A stretch of DNA of 64,000 nt from a virus. Positions 61,411 to 64,000 of this stretch are shown here, piece by piece (positions within the stretch are counted from its first letter, which is position 1; each line of letters opens with the position of its first letter). The DNA lies in the IMG/VR virus record IMGVR_UViG_3300046820_002180, positions 31,821-95,820 of that record. One strand, given 5' to 3'. Made by a program: the position numbers and the translations under genes. The notes beneath the pieces are model-generated. The model worked only from the letters and a program-made list of their open reading frames with translations. It ran no database searches and was not told the origin of the DNA.

Positions 61411-62354
61411 TGAAAATAATTTTTGTAAATTGGACAAAACCATTTTTCCATCGAGACAAATTTAATGGTTACAAAAAAGACATAACAATTGCAGACGAAA
61501 CGGATGATTATAAATTACAACCATACGAGTTGTATATGCAATTAGCGGCAATAACCAGTGCTAAGAAATATGGAGGAGTCCCTATTAAACTGTATACTGA
61601 TACCGTTGGTTATGAATACTACAAGAAGGTAGGGTTTATCGATTTATTTGATGAAATTGATGTTGATGTATTGAATAAATTAGATAAGACATTAATCAAT
61701 CCTGCACAATTTTGGACTAGTGGTAAAATATTTTCAATTTGTCACGAAAAACCACCATTTGTATTTTTAGATTTAGATTTAATAATTAAGACACCATTAC
61801 CTAAGTGGTTATTTAATTATGATGTTGTTCATACACATTGGGAAATGTTGAGGGGACATATGTACATCCACGACTATCAATTAAATGATGTTAAGTTACA
61901 TATGCCTGAGTTTGAGGAAAGGATGGCAATACCAAATACATCATTCTTATTTGTTAATAATAAGTTGTTACTTAACAAGTATCGTGAACTTCATATGAGA
62001 ATTGTAAATAAAACTTATGACAATGTTTTAGATTGGTTATGGTTAATGTCGGACCAAAATATTTTAGGATACACAATCAGACATTTAGACTTGAAGGTAG
62101 GTGATATTGAGAACAGACTTTTCATACAATTTGCCGACCCATACGACAACAGGTTTAAACAAGGGTACATTTCCGATTGGATGGAATATGAAGGTACTGT
62201 AAGGAATACACCCAAAATAGAATATGACCACATATGGTTGAAAAAATCACACATCGTTAATAATGAGGAATATAGGACAGAAAGAATTAACGAATGGACA
62301 CATATTGTGATTACAAACGGATATGAGGACTATTTGAATCTTTTACGGATTTGA
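61410..62354 (+). CDS. DUF6734-like GT-A-type protein, second copy
   Basis: This 314-residue protein has MKIIFVNWTKPFFHRDKFNG, PIKLYTDTVGYEYYKKVGF, PPFVFLDLDLIIKTPLPKW (about 120-138, DLD motif) and AIPNTSFLFVNN. It follows the DUF6734 pattern of the gene at 57997. It probably transfers a sugar. It begins at the stop codon of the previous gene and ends the sub-operon. Confidence 0.62.
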   Translation: MKIIFVNWTKPFFHRDKFNGYKKDITIADETDDYKLQPYELYMQLAAITSAKKYGGVPIKLYTDTVGYEYYKKVGFIDLFDEIDVDVLNKLDKTLINPAQFWTSGKIFSICHEKPPFVFLDLDLIIKTPLPKWLFNYDVVHTHWEMLRGHMYIHDYQLNDVKLHMPEFEERMAIPNTSFLFVNNKLLLNKYRELHMRIVNKTYDNVLDWLWLMSDQNILGYTIRHLDLKVGDIENRLFIQFADPYDNRFKQGYISDWMEYEGTVRNTPKIEYDHIWLKKSHIVNNEEYRTERINEWTHIVITNGYEDYLNLLRI

Positions 62355-62381
62355 CTTTTTAGTTTTTTTTCTTTATATTAT
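62350..62381 (+). promoter_or_regulatory. Promoter of the APS kinase operon
   Basis: TTTG at 62350-62353, 20 bases, then TATATTAT at 62374-62381. The ATG at 62387 is 5 bases beyond the box, again predicting a leaderless transcript. Confidence 0.62.
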
Positions 62382-62386
62382 ATCAT

Positions 62387-62821
62387 ATGATTTATTGGTT
62401 TACAGGGCAACCTGGTGCAGGAAAAACAACCTTAGCTAAAAAGTTAGTTGAGTATTTAAATGTTGGAAACACCATTCACATTGATGGTGATGATTTAAGA
62501 GACATCTTTAAAAATAAAGATTATTCTGAAAATGGAAGACGTGCAAATATTCAAAAGGCTATGGATATTGCATATTTTCTAAATGAAAAAGGATACAATG
62601 TGGTGGCTTCATTAGTGTCACCATATAAAGATTTAAGGGACGACCTTAAAGGTAAATCCGATGCAATTGAAATATACGTTCATACAACTGACATTAGAGG
62701 TAGGGAAAACTTTCACGTTAAGGACTACGAACCCCCGACCGAAAATTATATATCAATTAACACAACTGATACCGAATTAATGGTATCGTACACGGAATTA
62801 ATCAATAAATTATTTTTATGA
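62387..62821 (+). CDS. cysC: Adenylylsulfate kinase-like protein
   Basis: This 144-residue P-loop kinase begins MIYWFTGQPGAGKTTLAKKL (Walker A 7-15). It has TIHIDGDDLRDIF, ENGRRANIQKAMDIAYFLNEKGYNVVASLVSPYKDLR (split) and EIYVHTT, as in APS kinases that make PAPS. It is about 30 residues shorter than CysC at the C-terminus (VKDYEPPTENYI retained), so a different kinase substrate remains possible. It precedes a nucleotidyltransferase and DUF2061 gene. Confidence 0.8.
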   Translation: MIYWFTGQPGAGKTTLAKKLVEYLNVGNTIHIDGDDLRDIFKNKDYSENGRRANIQKAMDIAYFLNEKGYNVVASLVSPYKDLRDDLKGKSDAIEIYVHTTDIRGRENFHVKDYEPPTENYISINTTDTELMVSYTELINKLFL

Positions 62822-63180
62822 GTAAAAAGTATGCACTGTACATCGGAAGATGGCAGAATTGGCACAAAGGACACGAATGGTTAATTAGACAACAATTAGA
62901 CCAAGGTAAAAATGTATGGGTGGCAATTAGAGATGTTGAAGTTGATGAAAACAATCCCAAAACGGCACGAGAAGTGTTTGAAGAATTAATTAAAGAACCT
63001 TTCTTTAATGACAATTTCGATAAGTTATTATTATCAATTATTCCTGACATTGAATCGGTGAATTATGGTAGAGGAGTTGGGTATGAAGTAATCTATCACG
63101 AACCACCTGCAGATGTTGCGGCAATAAGTGGTACTAAAATCCGTAATGGAGAAATAAACAACGATGGTAGTAGAACGTAA
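62818..63180 (+). CDS. HxGH nucleotidyltransferase
   Basis: This 120-residue protein has YALYIGRWQNWHKGHEWLI (His16-Lys-Gly-His19), the nucleotide-binding motif of the cytidylyltransferase/NMNAT superfamily, and DVAAISGTKIRNGEI, matching the ISxTxIR motif. It overlaps the kinase by ATGA, so the two likely act on the same substrate. It could make an activated sulfate, sugar or alcohol precursor. Confidence 0.78.
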   Translation: MSKKYALYIGRWQNWHKGHEWLIRQQLDQGKNVWVAIRDVEVDENNPKTAREVFEELIKEPFFNDNFDKLLLSIIPDIESVNYGRGVGYEVIYHEPPADVAAISGTKIRNGEINNDGSRT

Positions 63181-63385
63181 ACGACATATAGCCAAAACTA
63201 TATCCTACAGAGTTATAAGTACATTAATCGGATTTGTAATTATGTGGTGGGTTAGTGGTGATATTAAAGTCGGAGCTGCATTTGGTATTGCTGAACTTGT
63301 ATATAAACCAATTCAATATTATATTCACGAAAGGATATGGTATAAGTGGATAAAATTTGGATTAAGAAAGGAAAATGACAAATAA
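63164..63385 (+). CDS. DUF2061 small membrane protein
   Basis: This 73-residue protein matches DUF2061. KRHIAKTISYRVISTLIGFVIMWWVSGD (split) gives the first membrane helix, followed by GAAFGIAELVYKPIQYYIHERIWYKW. The KTxSYRxxxT and YYxHERxW signatures are strong. It overlaps the previous gene by 17 bases and the next by 11. The family occurs next to sulfate-assimilation genes in bacteria, from memory. Confidence 0.85.
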   Translation: MVVERKRHIAKTISYRVISTLIGFVIMWWVSGDIKVGAAFGIAELVYKPIQYYIHERIWYKWIKFGLRKENDK

Positions 63386-63923
63386 TGAATTCTACATATT
63401 TGAAAACTTTTTATCAAATGATGAATGTCATTATGTGTTAAACAAGTGTCACAAAGAATTAACATTAGAAACTGCAGGAGTTGCGAACGGAAATCCGAAC
63501 GAAAGAAAATCTTCAGTATCTTGGATTAATGATTTGGGTGATGTTAATATTAGATTAAAAGAAATATTAAGAGAATCTTTTAAATTGAATGGAGCTGAGG
63601 TCACAGGTCTCGGCTCTTTTCAATTTACTGAGTATAAAGTTGGTGAGTATTATGGTTGGCACACCGATAGGGATTCAAATATATTTAAAGAAAGAATTAT
63701 ATCAACTGTTATTCTTTTAAATGATAACTACGAAGGTGGATTTTTAGAAATAAAAGATTCGAAAGGTGACATTGTACCTTCACAAAAAAGAGCAGGTACG
63801 TTATATGTTTTTGAATCAGGTTTAAGACATAGAGTTACTCCTGTTGAATCGGGTACAAGGTACTCATTAGTAAATTGGGTGTCGATTGTTAAGACTACCA
63901 CAAATAAACAAAATCTAATATGA
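63375..63923 (+). CDS. 2OG-Fe(II) oxygenase (prolyl 4-hydroxylase-like)
   Basis: This 182-residue protein has the full facial triad: His96-x-Asp98 in GWHTDRD and His152 in LRHRVTPVESGTRYSLVNW, with Arg162 for 2-oxoglutarate. FYIFENFLSNDECHYVL is the usual start of the P4H-like domain. It hydroxylates a protein or small molecule; an adjacent halogenase suggests a tailoring role. It overlaps the next gene by ATGA. Confidence 0.88.
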   Translation: MTNNEFYIFENFLSNDECHYVLNKCHKELTLETAGVANGNPNERKSSVSWINDLGDVNIRLKEILRESFKLNGAEVTGLGSFQFTEYKVGEYYGWHTDRDSNIFKERIISTVILLNDNYEGGFLEIKDSKGDIVPSQKRAGTLYVFESGLRHRVTPVESGTRYSLVNWVSIVKTTTNKQNLI

Positions 63924-64000
63924 AAAAAGTTGTAATAATTGGAGGTGGTACCGCAGGTTGGTTAACCTCATTGGTGGTAAATAAATTTTGGAAAAACGTT
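63920..64000 (+). CDS. 5' end of a flavin-dependent halogenase-like gene (partial)
   Basis: ATG at 63920 overlaps the previous stop. The 27 visible codons read MKKVVIIGGGTAGWLTSLVV, the GGGTAGW FAD motif with the adjacent Trp that is characteristic of tryptophan-halogenase-type flavoenzymes. The gene runs off the right edge. Substrate unknown. Confidence 0.7.
   Translation, partial: MKKVVIIGGGTAGWLTSLVVNKFWKNV

Overview
The window is one contiguous piece of a large, AT-rich tailed-phage genome (Caudoviricetes), most likely infecting a member of the Bacteroidota. Phage origin is shown by dense, overlapping, mostly co-directional genes, a run of tail-fibre proteins, a peptidoglycan amidase, a Rad50/gp46-like recombination ATPase, a phage-style ClpP and many small unknown ORFs. 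The Bacteroidota assignment rests on promoters of the form TTTG-N19/20-TANNTTT, the near absence of Shine-Dalgarno sequences, an Hc1-type histone-like protein, a host-like primary sigma factor and a DUF6576-like tail. No capsid, portal or terminase gene is visible, so the phage family cannot be fixed from this window.

Layout. 1-5.8 kb: nucleotide-sugar dehydrogenase, small membrane protein, HNH nuclease, SbcC/gp46-like ATPase and ClpP, closed by a terminator. 5.8-11 kb: membrane-anchored coiled-coil proteins (two overlapping out of frame, spanin-like), a sigma-70 factor, a four-helix membrane protein with an acidic tail and a likely -1 frameshift, and an amidase-like endolysin. 11-16 kb: probable virion-internal or scaffold-type proteins, a histone-like protein and small ORFs. 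16-20.3 kb: a short minus-strand pair (one a 50-residue CxxC membrane protein), a D12-class adenine methylase, NusG, an AAA+ ATPase, thioredoxin and glutaredoxin. 20.3-36.8 kb: tail-fibre region, with four fibre proteins sharing one module, extensive tandem repeats, a pyocin-knob-like region, two LamG-like proteins, a glycine-rich tip-like protein and small accessory ORFs.

36.8-64 kb: a very large sugar and small-molecule modification island, in + / - / + blocks. It holds several GT-A-like glycosyltransferases, two tandem GT7 (beta-1,4-galactosyltransferase-like) enzymes that appear to carry a LamG domain inserted in the catalytic domain, two radical SAM paralogues, three paralogues of a GT-B-like family, three SDR epimerases (one fused to a 2OG-Fe(II) oxygenase), an RmlC-like epimerase, a split E1 alpha/beta thiamine-diphosphate enzyme, two SGNH hydrolases, two further Fe/2OG oxygenases, a carbamoyltransferase with its small partner ORF, an APS kinase-like protein, a nucleotidyltransferase, a DUF2061 protein and the start of a flavin halogenase.

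Working together (inference): the sigma factor, NusG and two promoter classes suggest the phage reprogrammes host transcription. The sugar island sits directly behind the fibre genes and reuses the LamG fold found there. This suggests it builds and attaches an unusual glycan to virion fibres, or remodels the host surface. Binding partners and products are not visible in the sequence.
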